64,000 bases of DNA, taken from positions 248,001-312,000 of the forward strand of contig JALHNH010000002.1 in assembly GCA_022843625.1 (NCBI GenBank). Reading direction: 5' to 3'. Both the position numbers and the translations under genes were made by a program. Shown here one piece after another: positions 1 through 9,415 of this stretch. Below the pieces are notes generated by a model, which saw only the letters and a program-made list of their open reading frames with translations, did not search any database and was not told the DNA's origin. How positions within the stretch are numbered: position 1 is the first letter of the stretch; the number at the start of each line of letters is the position of its first letter. The stretch is from Bryobacter sp. (GTDB lineage: Bacteria; Acidobacteriota; Terriglobia; Bryobacterales; Bryobacteraceae).

Positions 1-2
1 CA

Positions 3-1442
3 GGGCTAAAGGGACCAGTGCGAGGCACAGGGCTGTGGGCCTTCTTTGACGCAGGCTTCCGGCAGCGGGCAGACCTCGCTTATCTTGTTGCTCAATGGAA
101 ACTTGCCGGGATTGGCGCGATCCACGTCACCAGTTGGCAATTTGATGGAGCAGAACCGGCAAGGGCCGAGTGGCTGGCGAAACTGATTGCCCTCTGCCAT
201 GAAAGTCTTATTCAGGTCTACGCCTGGGTCGAGTTGCCGCATGTGAGCGAACGCTTCTGGATCGATCATCCCGAGTGCCGGGAGCGCACAGCAACTGGTA
301 TGGAGGCAAGTCTCGACTGGCGCCGCCTTACCAATCTGGTGAATCCGAAATGTGCAGCTATGGCCGAAACCAGCGTCTTGAGTTTGCTGCGAAGCTTCGA
401 TTGGGACGGTGTCAACCTCGGTGAGCTTTACTTTGAATCTCTGGAAGGGCATCAAAACCCTGCTCGCTTCACGCCCTTCAACGATGATGTTCGCGCTGAA
501 TATCGAGTGCTTCATGGCCGCGATCCCCTGGATGACTTGAAGGGCGGGGAGCTACCCGCGTTACTTGAGTATCGTGCCAATCTCGCTGCTCGCCTGCAAG
601 CTGATTGGTTGAGCAAGCTTGAGACAATTCGTCGCGAAAAGCCCAATTTCGATATTGTGCTAACTCATATTGACGATCGTTTTGATACTCGAATGCGCGA
701 TGCTCTTGGCGCTGATGCTGCGCGTCTCTTGCGTGGCACTGAAGGGCAGGGAACCGGTTTTCTGATTGAAGACCCGGCTACCGTTTGGCATCTCGGGCCA
801 TCGCGCTACAGCGAGATTCGAAAGCGATACGAGGGCCTGACCCAAGACCCAGACCGGCTCTCGATCGATCTCAATATCGTAGATCGCTATCAGGACGTTT
901 ATCCTACGCGCCGGCAGACTGGTGCAGAACTGGCGCAACTGGTGCACGAAGCCTCGGCCAATTTTAGCCAGGTGGCCCTGTACTTTGAATACTCCTTGCG
1001 CCCGGTTGATCTGCCGGTCCTAGGGCTCGCTGCAGCAAGGGTTGCATCCTGGAAGCAAGAGGATGGAGTAGTGGATGTAAAGCTCTCAGGCCCCGCGCGG
1101 CTGCTATGGAGTGGTGCTGCACGCGTGAACGGGATTCTCTGGCCCTTGACCGACGGTGAGGCTCTGATCTTGCCTGAAGGACAATGGCGAATTGAACGCG
1201 CAAGCGAAATGCCCTCCACTCGAGTTCGCGATATGAATATGAGGTTGGAGTCTCTAACTCAGGATGACACCGGATACACAATCCATTTCCATTCGCGGTC
1301 GAAGGGAACGCTTTTGGTGGAATCTTCTGGTGGTGTAGAGCGAATCGCGATAGCGCGTGGCAAAGGCAGCTACAGAATTACCGCGAAGCCACTTGCGGCA
1401 GCGGCTGCGAGTAGTTCAACGCAACTTCTTCGCCCGCACTAA
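3..1442 (+). CDS. Large protein with glycoside-hydrolase-like TIM-barrel region, 3' part only
   Basis: The frame is open to the left edge of the window, so the start lies upstream; the first available GTG at 18 is probably not the true start. The visible 480 residues begin with a region that alternates hydrophobic strands and helices (WAFFDAGFRQ, GIGAIHVTSWQ, LIQVYAWVELP, WDGVNLGELYFE), the pattern of bacterial glycoside-hydrolase-like barrels that act on surface polysaccharides. The last 130 residues look like beta-sandwich material. I cannot name the family with confidence. The 3' end overlaps the convergent efflux adaptor gene by 65 bases, so the last ~20 codons of both proteins are encoded by the same DNA. 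No signal peptide can be assessed because the N terminus is missing. Confidence 0.6.
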   Translation, partial: GLKGPVRGTGLWAFFDAGFRQRADLAYLVAQWKLAGIGAIHVTSWQFDGAEPARAEWLAKLIALCHESLIQVYAWVELPHVSERFWIDHPECRERTATGMEASLDWRRLTNLVNPKCAAMAETSVLSLLRSFDWDGVNLGELYFESLEGHQNPARFTPFNDDVRAEYRVLHGRDPLDDLKGGELPALLEYRANLAARLQADWLSKLETIRREKPNFDIVLTHIDDRFDTRMRDALGADAARLLRGTEGQGTGFLIEDPATVWHLGPSRYSEIRKRYEGLTQDPDRLSIDLNIVDRYQDVYPTRRQTGAELAQLVHEASANFSQVALYFEYSLRPVDLPVLGLAAARVASWKQEDGVVDVKLSGPARLLWSGAARVNGILWPLTDGEALILPEGQWRIERASEMPSTRVRDMNMRLESLTQDDTGYTIHFHSRSKGTLLVESSGGVERIAIARGKGSYRITAKPLAAAAASSSTQLLRPH

Positions 1443-2736
1443 CCCCGGACTGAATCACGATCTGCGTGTCGTTCATGTCTCCGGTCTTCACTTCCCGCCT
1501 GACGAAATTTGCACCTTGTTTGGCGAAAACATAGGTCTTGCCGTCCTGCTCGACGATCGCACCGCGTGGGATCAATACCGCCTTGTCATCGCCGGTGCCA
1601 GTCAGAACTTCAGCTGCAGCAGAAAGGTCAGGGATCAGTTTCGGGTCGAAGCCTTCGATTGCAACCCGCACTGGAATGGTGCGGATGAAACTCTGCTGCC
1701 GCCCGCCCATTACGGCCAATGCACCGACGGAATAGAGGCGGCCTTTGAGGCTCATGCCAGGAAATGCATCAACTGTAATCTTTGCAGTCTCGCCAATGCG
1801 GAACTGGCTAACTTCAGTCTGATTGATGTTGCCTTCTACCTGCATGCTCTTCGGATCGACAACCTTCATCGCCACCTGACCGGGTGCAACGATGTCGCCA
1901 ACCTTAATCGTGTCGTTTTCTGAACCACGGAAGACCGGCTGCACCACAGCCAGGCCGTCCATCGAAGCTGAGACGACAAACTTCTTGAGGTCAGCCTTGT
2001 GACGGTCGCGGTGACGCATGTGGCGTTCCATCGTGAATTGCAGAATACGCATCTCAGAGGCCTGAGACTGCTTCTTGAAATCCATGTCCTTCAGCAATTG
2101 CTGATATTTGGCGTCTGCTTCTTCCACAGAGAGTTGCAGAACTTCCTGATCGAGGGCGGTGCGCAGTTCTTTGGTCTTGGCGTCTAGCCGAACTTTGTCG
2201 AGTTCCGACTTTGCGACACGGATATTTTGATTCAGGTTCTCGATGTCGAGAGCCTGCTCTGCCTTGCGCTTTACGATGTCGCCCTGGGCCTGCATTACTG
2301 TGGCATTGACGTCGTCTACGTGGTCTTGCAGAGATTGCCCGTCGATCTCAAGTACAATCTGACCTTTCTTCACCATGGTTCCACTGGCCGCCATTTTCAG
2401 AATCGTCATCGGACGGTTACCCTCAGGGCCCGTCAGCTTGGGTACCGTGATGTTAGCGAAATTACGTGCCGTGGTTACGCCAGTGATGCGCACCGTCTGA
2501 TGCAGGGGTGCTACGCGAGCTTTCGCCGTCCGCACTGCAGGAATCGCGGCTAGCTTTTCTGCGTCCTGTTGGGCCGAATACCACTGCCACGTGGCAATAC
2601 TGGCAACCAGCAGAACGAGCAGAGAGCCCCAGATCAGCCAGGACGTTTTGCCCTTGGGTTCTTCTGGCGCAGGAACCAGAACCGGCTTTTTTGATGGTTC
2701 AGAAGGGAACGGGAGTGGATTTGGATTCGCGGACAT
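1378..2736 (-). CDS. HlyD/RND-type efflux periplasmic adaptor subunit
   Basis: A 452-residue membrane-fusion protein that would link an inner-membrane transporter to an outer-membrane channel. It has a short proline-rich cytoplasmic N terminus, one membrane anchor at about residues 32-52, a lipoyl/biotinyl-like segment (VLEIDGQSLQDHV), a long helical hairpin rich in Lys, Glu and Gln (about 140-250), a second lipoyl half (KVGDIVAPGQVAMKVVDP) and C-terminal beta-barrel and membrane-proximal domains ending VSAGEEVALNY. This order is typical of HlyD/MacA-like adaptors. No cognate permease or TolC-like gene is adjacent; the divergent neighbour is an MFS permease, so partnership is unclear. It is divergent from the MFS gene, sharing a 109-base upstream region. 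Confidence 0.85.
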   Translation of the reverse strand: MSANPNPLPFPSEPSKKPVLVPAPEEPKGKTSWLIWGSLLVLLVASIATWQWYSAQQDAEKLAAIPAVRTAKARVAPLHQTVRITGVTTARNFANITVPKLTGPEGNRPMTILKMAASGTMVKKGQIVLEIDGQSLQDHVDDVNATVMQAQGDIVKRKAEQALDIENLNQNIRVAKSELDKVRLDAKTKELRTALDQEVLQLSVEEADAKYQQLLKDMDFKKQSQASEMRILQFTMERHMRHRDRHKADLKKFVVSASMDGLAVVQPVFRGSENDTIKVGDIVAPGQVAMKVVDPKSMQVEGNINQTEVSQFRIGETAKITVDAFPGMSLKGRLYSVGALAVMGGRQQSFIRTIPVRVAIEGFDPKLIPDLSAAAEVLTGTGDDKAVLIPRGAIVEQDGKTYVFAKQGANFVRREVKTGDMNDTQIVIQSGVSAGEEVALNYSQPLPQVASR

Positions 2737-2845
2737 CAGAGCCTCAACTGGATAGATCGGTGGACATCTCTATATTACTAGAGGTTCTCCTGAAGAAAAA
2801 GGCGCACGAAGTTTCGAATTCGTTACCTGTATACTCATCTAGATC

Positions 2846-4075
2846 GTGACTGCTTCATTGACTGAATCCCGCGCCCGCTGGCTGGCCCTCTGGGCGGCCA
2901 TGCTTGGCTTCATGTTGGACGCCATGGATGTACTTCTCTATTCCTTCGCCTTGCAGAGTATTCGAGCCGAGTTTGGACTCAGTAACGAACAGGCCGGCCT
3001 GGTTTTTACTTACACCCTAGTGGCTTCTGCCTTCGGTGGCATCCTGAGTGGCCTTGCGGCAGACCGCTTCGGCCGACAGCGCACCCTGATTGCGACGATC
3101 CTGCTTTATTCTTTCGCCTCAGGTGGCAGCGCGACTTCCAACAGTCTGGTGGAACTGCTTTTTTGGCGATCTCTGGTAGGCCTTGGCCTTGGTGCCGAGT
3201 GGAGCGCTGGCGCGGTTCTGGTTGCCGAGTACTGGCCCAGTGACAAGCGCGCACGGGCCATCTCTCTCATGCAGAGCGGATGGGCGATTGGCTACATTCT
3301 GGCGGCAATTGTCGCGGCTACGATTCTGCCCGCCTACGGCTGGCGTGCGATGTTCTGGATTGGCGTACTTCCCGCTTTGATTACCGTCTGGATTCGCCGC
3401 AATGTACCCGAGCCGCCTGTGTGGTTAAACCGCACTGAACCCGCGGGAAGTTTCTTCGAGATCTTCCGCGGCCCGCTGTGGCGAGTCACTGTCATCGCTA
3501 CTGCTTTAGCCACAACCGTACTCTTCGCTTACTGGGGCGTCTTCACCTGGCTCCCCGGCTTTCTAGCCGCTCCCAAAACGGCTGGTGGCGCAGGTTTCGG
3601 AATCGTGAAGACCAGTGGCTGGATCATTGCGATGCAAGTGGGTGCCTTTGCCGGCTACAACTGCTTCGGCCTGCTGGCAGATCGTATCGGCCGCCGCACC
3701 GCATTCGCCATCTACGTTGTTGCTGCTGCGATCATGACGATTGTCTATGGCAGCGCTCCGCGTTGGGCAGGCGATTCTGCTTCGACTGTTCTTCTGCTTT
3801 GTGGCCCACTACTTGGCTTCTTCGGCACTGGATTCTTTGCCTTGTTCGGCACAATGCTCGCAGAGCTCTATCCAACTTCCGTGCGTGGTGCCGGCCAGGG
3901 CTTTGTTTACAACTTCGGGCGCGGCCTGAGCGCACTGGCTCCCCTTACCGTAGGCGCTGTGGCAGACAAAAGCGGCCTCGACATGGCGCTGGTGCTCAAC
4001 GCTGGATACTTCCTGCTCGGGGCGGGCCTTGTTTTCTTTTTGCCTGAAACCAAAGACCGCGATCTTAACGCTTGA
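2846..4075 (+). CDS. MFS permease, organic-acid/sugar:H+ symporter type
   Basis: A 409-residue major facilitator superfamily transporter with about twelve hydrophobic segments. Family signatures are visible: DAMDVLLYSFAL in helix 1, the loop 2-3 motif GLAADRFGRQRT, the related central-loop motif GLLADRIGRRTA, and the ending LPETKDRDL, which resembles aromatic-acid and sialate-type symporters. The chosen start is GTG at 2846; an ATG lies at residue 20 (GFMLDAMD region) but would cut into helix 1. The substrate cannot be read from the sequence. The 3' end overlaps the convergent AhpD-like gene by 11 bases. The divergent neighbour is an efflux adaptor. Confidence 0.88.
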   Translation: MTASLTESRARWLALWAAMLGFMLDAMDVLLYSFALQSIRAEFGLSNEQAGLVFTYTLVASAFGGILSGLAADRFGRQRTLIATILLYSFASGGSATSNSLVELLFWRSLVGLGLGAEWSAGAVLVAEYWPSDKRARAISLMQSGWAIGYILAAIVAATILPAYGWRAMFWIGVLPALITVWIRRNVPEPPVWLNRTEPAGSFFEIFRGPLWRVTVIATALATTVLFAYWGVFTWLPGFLAAPKTAGGAGFGIVKTSGWIIAMQVGAFAGYNCFGLLADRIGRRTAFAIYVVAAAIMTIVYGSAPRWAGDSASTVLLLCGPLLGFFGTGFFALFGTMLAELYPTSVRGAGQGFVYNFGRGLSALAPLTVGAVADKSGLDMALVLNAGYFLLGAGLVFFLPETKDRDLNA

Positions 4076-5294
4076 CGCGATAGTTATCGTAGCTGCCTTC
4101 GCCGTAGATCTCCTGATAGATCTTTACGCCTTCGTCTTCTGACGGCAGTCGCAGCCCGTCTGTAAAACGATTCATATAGGCAAAGTTCGCTGTCTGCATC
4201 ACCACTTCAAGAGCACCCTGCTCGCCGAAGACCTCCTTCAACTTCTGATAGTCCGCGTCGGTGGTGGAGTTGGGCGCGCGGGTCAGTTTGCGCGCATACT
4301 CAACGGCAACGAGTTCGCGTGGGCTCAGCTGTGAGTCGTCCTTCTTCATCGCGAGCAGCTTGTTTGGATTGACACCGGCACGGCGCAAGCCGATTACCTG
4401 ATGTACAGTGCAATAGCGGCAACCATTCACCATCGAGACGGCGAAAGAGATGTGCAACTTGAGCGGGCGATCCACCGAAGCATACTCGCGAGTCGCATTG
4501 CCATAGTTACGCCATGCAGTGGCGCCAGCAGGATTGAGAAACATCGCCCGCATCGAATTGGCAAAGCCAACACCAAGCGTGTTGTTTTCGCGGAGTTGTT
4601 TCTGAGCGTTTTCGACGGCGGTCATCTGTGCGTCTGAGATCAGCGATATGCGAGCTTCGGGCGCATGGTATCCCCGCTTCGATGCGTCCTCAGCCTGAAG
4701 CGCCCAGGGCTCTGTCGGCAAAGCAAGCGCTTCCACAAAGCGCACCAGATAATTGAACATGCAGGTGGTGGTGGTCAACTCCACAACCTGACTGTCGTTG
4801 TAGCGCGCCTTTACGGCAGCAAACTGATCGTTGGTCACCCCAAGCACTGCTTTGGTTAAGGCCTCTCCATAACCGATGGCGAGCGACTCAGCGGTCTTGG
4901 AACTGGACGGGACTGGCGTGGTGCCGAGTAAGGCGAGCACTTCGCGCCCGCGTTCGGTCGAACGCAGACGTCGCTCGGTATGCACAGCGAGGTAAGGGCT
5001 GTTGTAAATCTGGGCGATGCGCAGGCCAATCGCCAGCTTCAGTTCCGGCTCGACGCTCCCCTGATAAATCATCGTCTCGAAGAGATCTGCCATTGGCTTC
5101 TGAGCTTTGGGCGTGAGCGAAAGTGCCCGCACAAAATTGGGTGTGTGCCCACCAGGATCTTCCGCCAACGGCACTCTGGCCGCGCGATTCATGGCCGACT
5201 TCGACCGCTCCATCAGGCTCTGCACCGCAGGGTAACTGGATTGGGCTGCCAGAAGGGGCAGGAGCGCGAAGCCGGCAATCAATGTACGAATCAT
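4065..5294 (-). CDS. Secreted carboxymuconolactone decarboxylase/AhpD-like protein
   Basis: A 409-residue protein with a clear signal peptide (MIRTLIAGFALLPLLAAQ). Two AhpD-like helical domains can be seen. The first (about 60-190) keeps the helical pattern and an NSPYLAVH segment in place of the active-site motif but has no CxxC. The second (about 215-400) has the full redox motif, GCRYCTVHQ, with Cys292, Cys295 and His298. Members with CxxC plus His act as thiol-dependent peroxidase or disulfide partners; export would place this one in the periplasm. It follows the TonB-dependent receptor with a 13-base gap, so it is probably the last gene of that transcript. Its end overlaps the convergent MFS gene. 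Confidence 0.8.
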   Translation of the reverse strand: MIRTLIAGFALLPLLAAQSSYPAVQSLMERSKSAMNRAARVPLAEDPGGHTPNFVRALSLTPKAQKPMADLFETMIYQGSVEPELKLAIGLRIAQIYNSPYLAVHTERRLRSTERGREVLALLGTTPVPSSSKTAESLAIGYGEALTKAVLGVTNDQFAAVKARYNDSQVVELTTTTCMFNYLVRFVEALALPTEPWALQAEDASKRGYHAPEARISLISDAQMTAVENAQKQLRENNTLGVGFANSMRAMFLNPAGATAWRNYGNATREYASVDRPLKLHISFAVSMVNGCRYCTVHQVIGLRRAGVNPNKLLAMKKDDSQLSPRELVAVEYARKLTRAPNSTTDADYQKLKEVFGEQGALEVVMQTANFAYMNRFTDGLRLPSEDEGVKIYQEIYGEGSYDNYRVKR

Positions 5295-5307
5295 GTTCTT
5301 TTCCTTA

Positions 5308-8300
5308 TCAAAATTGGAGGCGAAGCCCTAGCTGGATCTGCCTCGGATCGAATGCTGTTGTCGATTTACCAAATGCGCCGGGCACCGATAGATCGCTGTT
5401 TGGCAGCGCAAGGCTGACCGTGTTGAATAGATTGAAGGCTTCTGCCCGAAACTGCAGCGCACGTTTTTCGCCGAGGCCGAAGCTGCGAGTGATCGCAACA
5501 TCGTTGGTGAATTGTCTGGGTCCCCGAAAAGTGTTGCGGCCGAGCACACCGTTGCTGCCACGCGCTGGCTTTGGGAAGTCGCCCACTTGAAACATTCCAC
5601 TCAGGAATTCCTGTTTGCTGTAGCCGCGAAGCACCCCGCTCGCCGGAGCATCAGGGCGATCATAGAAGCCGCCGCCCACAGCGCCACCACCACCGTCAGC
5701 GTTGAAGTCTCCTCCGGCCTGGAAGGATGCATTGGTCCAGACTGAGAACGGCCTGCCGCTTTGCGCACCAAAGATCGTCGAGACTTGCCAGCCATTGGCC
5801 AATTGCTGAACCCATTTAGAAGAGAAGCCAGTTGAAGGAGCCCAGATCAACATCCCTGTGAAGCGATGCGGAATGTCGAACATCGACCGAGAGCGCTCAA
5901 GGTCGAGGCGGCTGACATCTTGTGCTCCTTTGCCTGGTTCTGCGTTGTCTGCGAACTGCCCGGTTGACGTGTCAGAAGAGTTATCAAGCCACTTGGACCA
6001 ACGATAATTCACCTGCAGTGAGAGTCCGCGTGACATGGGCCTCCGTGCTTCTAGAGTCATCCCGTGATAACTGGAAGTCACTCCGTTTGTAACAAAAAGC
6101 AGCGGGCCGAAGTTTGGATTGATACGGTCTTCACGGCCATCCAGAAGATCGCCTGCAAAGCGGTTGATGTCATCGATTCTTTCAAGGTTTACCCCGCGTG
6201 TTGCGACATAGCCAATTTCGCCCACCCATGTCGAGAAGAGCCTGCGCTGGATATTGGCAAACCAGTTGATTGTGTACTGAGTCTTAAGGTCCGGGTTCAC
6301 GACAAAGCCCGTTGGCCGCACACCCCCTCTGGCACTCACACCTGTCGCGAATTCTTGATTGAATGGCACCGGGATGCCGTATCGAATGTTGGTGCCGATG
6401 CCTACATTGGGTTGCAGAATGCCTTGGACAGCATCTGGTGGCAAGGCGCGTGCGCCGCCAACGGATTGCCCATGGTGTGGCTGATAGGCCAAGCCACCAC
6501 CTGCGCGCATCACCAGCTTGCCATCGCCTTTCAGATCGTAGGCAATGCCCCCGCGGGGTGCGAAGTTCATTCTCTGCGGACGGTACAGGCGTTCCACTCT
6601 TGTGAGCGAGGCAGTGGCGAGGCGGTCGGAATAGTTGTTGCCTTGGCCGAAGACAATCGAAGACAGAATTCCGTTGCGCTCTTGTGGGTCTCCAAAGTAG
6701 TTGTAGCGAAGCCCAAGATTCGCACTCAGCTTGGCTGAGATTCTCCAGTCGTCCTGAACAAAGAGGCCAATCTCGTGAACGCCGAAATATCGAGGGAAGT
6801 TTGTGGGCTGCCCGGTGCCTGGATTCACCGTTAGGGTTTGCCGGAAGGGACGGTCATTTGCGAAATCTGTGAGGTTGTTGAAGTTGAAGCTTCCTGCGGT
6901 GGGAGGCGCAATCGACAAACCTTTGAAGATGCGCCGAAACTCACCACCGAAGCGAATCAGGTGCGGCCCTCGCTGATACGAACTTGTGTTGCGAAACTCA
7001 TAAGTTCGCAGTCTGGTCTCGTTCTGAAATACATCGCCGAAGTTGGCCGCAAGGCCAGTGATAGCGATCTCGGGCACTACAGCTTTTGGATTACCTGTAG
7101 CCGTACGAATCGTTTGAAAAGAGAACCGGGCGTCATTGACGAGGCGTGTAAAAACTTTGCTGTAGCCGAGGTTCCCGTTCCCGAAGCTTCCATCAAACTC
7201 GCCACGGCTGCCGCGCACCGCACGGCCCAAAACACTGCGGCTCGATGCAGTACCGCCATTGTTGGCCTGGCCTTCGTCGATCCAGCGAAAGGTCAGCCTG
7301 TCGCGGCCATCATGAAAGGAATGGTCCAGCTTGGCAAGCCACTGGTTGAAGCGGATGTAGTCCTTGAGGTTCGTCGAACTGCGGCCAAGTGCAGGAATCA
7401 AGCCAACTGGTGTGAGAAGGTCCACCTGGTCTGCATACTTGCGCGTGCCAGAACCCGGCAAAGGCGTGGGTGCTGGAAAGTCTGTCAGCAAGCGCGACGC
7501 GATGCCGTTTGGGTTGGCGCTTCGCACGAAATTGCGAAACTCGGGGGTCTCAACCTGAAAGACCTGCGCCGTGCTAACCGCATTGCGCGTCCCTTCAAAG
7601 GAGCCAAAGAAGAAGGTGCGGTTCTTGATCACCGGGCCCCCGGTGTTGCCGCCGAACTGGTTGTAGATCAGTTGCGGCCGGGTTGGTGCAAAGAAGTTAC
7701 GTGCGTTCAGGGAGGTGTTGCGGTGGTAACTCCAGAGGCGTCCATGCAATTCGTTGGTGCCTGACTTCGTGCGAAGGTTCACGACACTGCCGTTGCCACG
7801 CCCAAACTCACTGGAGAAGTTTCCTGTTTGTACCTGCACTTCCTCCACGGAATCCAGAGTCGGCACGATGGCTGGCTCGCCCGTGTTGTTCGGGTTAACG
7901 TTGATCGCCCCGTCGAGCACATACTCGTTGCCCCGGTATCGATTACCGTTCACCGTGATGACAGGCGAATTGGAAAGCTTGGTAGAAGAAGCCGCTCCTG
8001 GAATCGCAGTTGCGCCAGCGTTTAGTTTCGGCAATCCAAAAACATCACGCTGCGGCACAGGCAAGTCGACCAGTTGGCTCTGCGCGAAATTCTCTGACAA
8101 CCTTGCCTCGCTCTTGACTGCAAGCTGCACGGCCTCTGCTGTAACCTCTACACGCTCCTCCACCTGGCCAACTTGAAGCGAGATTGAGATATCACGGGAT
8201 TCTCCGGTGCTCAATTGCAGGCTGTTCTCTTCATAAGTTTTGAATCCAGCGGCCTGGATTGTAACCGTGTAAAGGCCAGGCGCAAGGCCGGGCATCGTGA

Positions 8301-8499
8301 AGGAGCCTGAGATATCGGAGACTGCGCTGCGCCCCTGACCCGTCGAGCGGTTCAGGATTTTCACCGACCCGCCTTGAACTGCTCCGCCTGAAGAATCGCG
8401 AACCGAGCCTTTGAGCGTTGCATCTGTCAACTGTCCCCAAAGGACGGCTGGCAGAACTAACAGCAGACAACAAACTCTTGCGCTGAAACTAACTGGCAC
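5308..8499 (-). CDS. Oar-like TonB-dependent receptor with carboxypeptidase-regulatory domain
   Basis: A 1063-residue outer-membrane protein. Residues 1-22 form a signal peptide ending at LPAVLWGQ. Residues about 24-115 are a carboxypeptidase regulatory-like (CarboxypepD_reg/TonB N-terminal) beta-sandwich (TLKGSVRDSSGG, GLYTVTIQAAGF). A plug domain follows (VITVNGNRYRGNEYVLDGA, VEEVQVQTGNFSSEFGRGNG), then a long beta-barrel with aromatic-rich strands, ending LGLRLQF with a terminal Phe as usual for outer-membrane barrels. This is the Oar family, greatly expanded in Solibacter-type Acidobacteriota, with roles inferred in uptake of plant or microbial polymers. It sits 49 bases downstream of the isomerase-like gene and 13 bases upstream of the AhpD-like gene. 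The ligand is unknown. Confidence 0.93.
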   Translation of the reverse strand: MPVSFSARVCCLLLVLPAVLWGQLTDATLKGSVRDSSGGAVQGGSVKILNRSTGQGRSAVSDISGSFTMPGLAPGLYTVTIQAAGFKTYEENSLQLSTGESRDISISLQVGQVEERVEVTAEAVQLAVKSEARLSENFAQSQLVDLPVPQRDVFGLPKLNAGATAIPGAASSTKLSNSPVITVNGNRYRGNEYVLDGAINVNPNNTGEPAIVPTLDSVEEVQVQTGNFSSEFGRGNGSVVNLRTKSGTNELHGRLWSYHRNTSLNARNFFAPTRPQLIYNQFGGNTGGPVIKNRTFFFGSFEGTRNAVSTAQVFQVETPEFRNFVRSANPNGIASRLLTDFPAPTPLPGSGTRKYADQVDLLTPVGLIPALGRSSTNLKDYIRFNQWLAKLDHSFHDGRDRLTFRWIDEGQANNGGTASSRSVLGRAVRGSRGEFDGSFGNGNLGYSKVFTRLVNDARFSFQTIRTATGNPKAVVPEIAITGLAANFGDVFQNETRLRTYEFRNTSSYQRGPHLIRFGGEFRRIFKGLSIAPPTAGSFNFNNLTDFANDRPFRQTLTVNPGTGQPTNFPRYFGVHEIGLFVQDDWRISAKLSANLGLRYNYFGDPQERNGILSSIVFGQGNNYSDRLATASLTRVERLYRPQRMNFAPRGGIAYDLKGDGKLVMRAGGGLAYQPHHGQSVGGARALPPDAVQGILQPNVGIGTNIRYGIPVPFNQEFATGVSARGGVRPTGFVVNPDLKTQYTINWFANIQRRLFSTWVGEIGYVATRGVNLERIDDINRFAGDLLDGREDRINPNFGPLLFVTNGVTSSYHGMTLEARRPMSRGLSLQVNYRWSKWLDNSSDTSTGQFADNAEPGKGAQDVSRLDLERSRSMFDIPHRFTGMLIWAPSTGFSSKWVQQLANGWQVSTIFGAQSGRPFSVWTNASFQAGGDFNADGGGGAVGGGFYDRPDAPASGVLRGYSKQEFLSGMFQVGDFPKPARGSNGVLGRNTFRGPRQFTNDVAITRSFGLGEKRALQFRAEAFNLFNTVSLALPNSDLSVPGAFGKSTTAFDPRQIQLGLRLQF

Positions 8500-8548
8500 A
8501 AGAGAAATACTAGAGAATTAGGCAGCAATTCTCAATAACCGGAAAGCA

Positions 8549-9415
8549 CTAGGCTGCCGCGAGGCCACGCAGATTCCATCCGCAGATGGTCGAGCCCAGC
8601 ATCTTGTTGCCATCCGGACCCGGCCAGTGCGTCTCAAGGCTGAGATAGCCCTGGTAGCCGTCGGCAATCAAGGCGGCCAACTGACCCTTCCATTCGACGT
8701 GGCGCGAGCCCACGGGGCCCCAGATTGGCGTATGGCCTTCCATGTGGCAATCCTTCACGTGTACGTGGGTGATGCGGTCTGCCGGCAAGAGCCTATAGCC
8801 ATATGGGAAAGGTACTTCGCCTGCAACCAGCGCATTTGCCGGGTCCCACACCAGCTTCAGATTGGGATGCTGCACTGCTTCGAGAATTGCCTTCGATTCC
8901 GCCGCAGTTCCAATGTGGCAGGCGTGTTCATTCTCGATGCCAATGATTACACCCTGCTTTGCGGCCTTCTTGGAAAGTTCGCTTAAGGCACTAACCACAG
9001 CATCAAAACAGGCTTCGGGCTCTACCGTTCTCCAGTAGCTGAAGACACGGATGAAGTTTGCTCCGGTTAGTTCGCAAAGGCGGAATGCGCGATCCAGCAA
9101 CCGTGGTTGGTCCTCGAAGCTGTGCTTGGAATTGAAGATGTCCTGCTGAAAGCGAGTATCGACTGCAGGGCCATTCGGCAACACGCACTTGAGGATCGGA
9201 GAGGCAATACCAATGATGGAAATACCCCTGGCTGCGCACATATCTTTGGCTTGCAAAACTTCATCGTCAGTGAGGTCCATGATGTTCTTGCCAAACACCA
9301 CGCGCAGTTCAGCGCCAGTCATTCCAATCGATTCCATCGCGACTAATGCCGCGTCGAGATCGGTTGGTGAGAATTCATCGGTGATTGCCGCAATGGGAAG
9401 CTTGAGATCGTTCAT
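8549..9415 (-). CDS. Sugar phosphate isomerase/epimerase (xylose-isomerase-like TIM barrel)
   Basis: A 288-residue cytoplasmic AP-endonuclease-2/xylose-isomerase-like TIM-barrel enzyme. Metal-ligand signatures are in order: IENEHACH (first Glu), LVWDPANAL (Asp), THVKDCHMEG (His) and YLSLETHW (last Glu). The length fits the family. Members isomerise or epimerise sugars or inositol derivatives; the actual substrate is not readable. The start ATG overlaps the stop of the upstream CRTAC1 gene by 4 bases, so translation is probably coupled. Its position between a secreted beta-propeller protein and an outer-membrane receptor suggests a catabolic role for an imported sugar-like compound, which is inference only. 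Confidence 0.85.
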   Translation of the reverse strand: MNDLKLPIAAITDEFSPTDLDAALVAMESIGMTGAELRVVFGKNIMDLTDDEVLQAKDMCAARGISIIGIASPILKCVLPNGPAVDTRFQQDIFNSKHSFEDQPRLLDRAFRLCELTGANFIRVFSYWRTVEPEACFDAVVSALSELSKKAAKQGVIIGIENEHACHIGTAAESKAILEAVQHPNLKLVWDPANALVAGEVPFPYGYRLLPADRITHVHVKDCHMEGHTPIWGPVGSRHVEWKGQLAALIADGYQGYLSLETHWPGPDGNKMLGSTICGWNLRGLAAA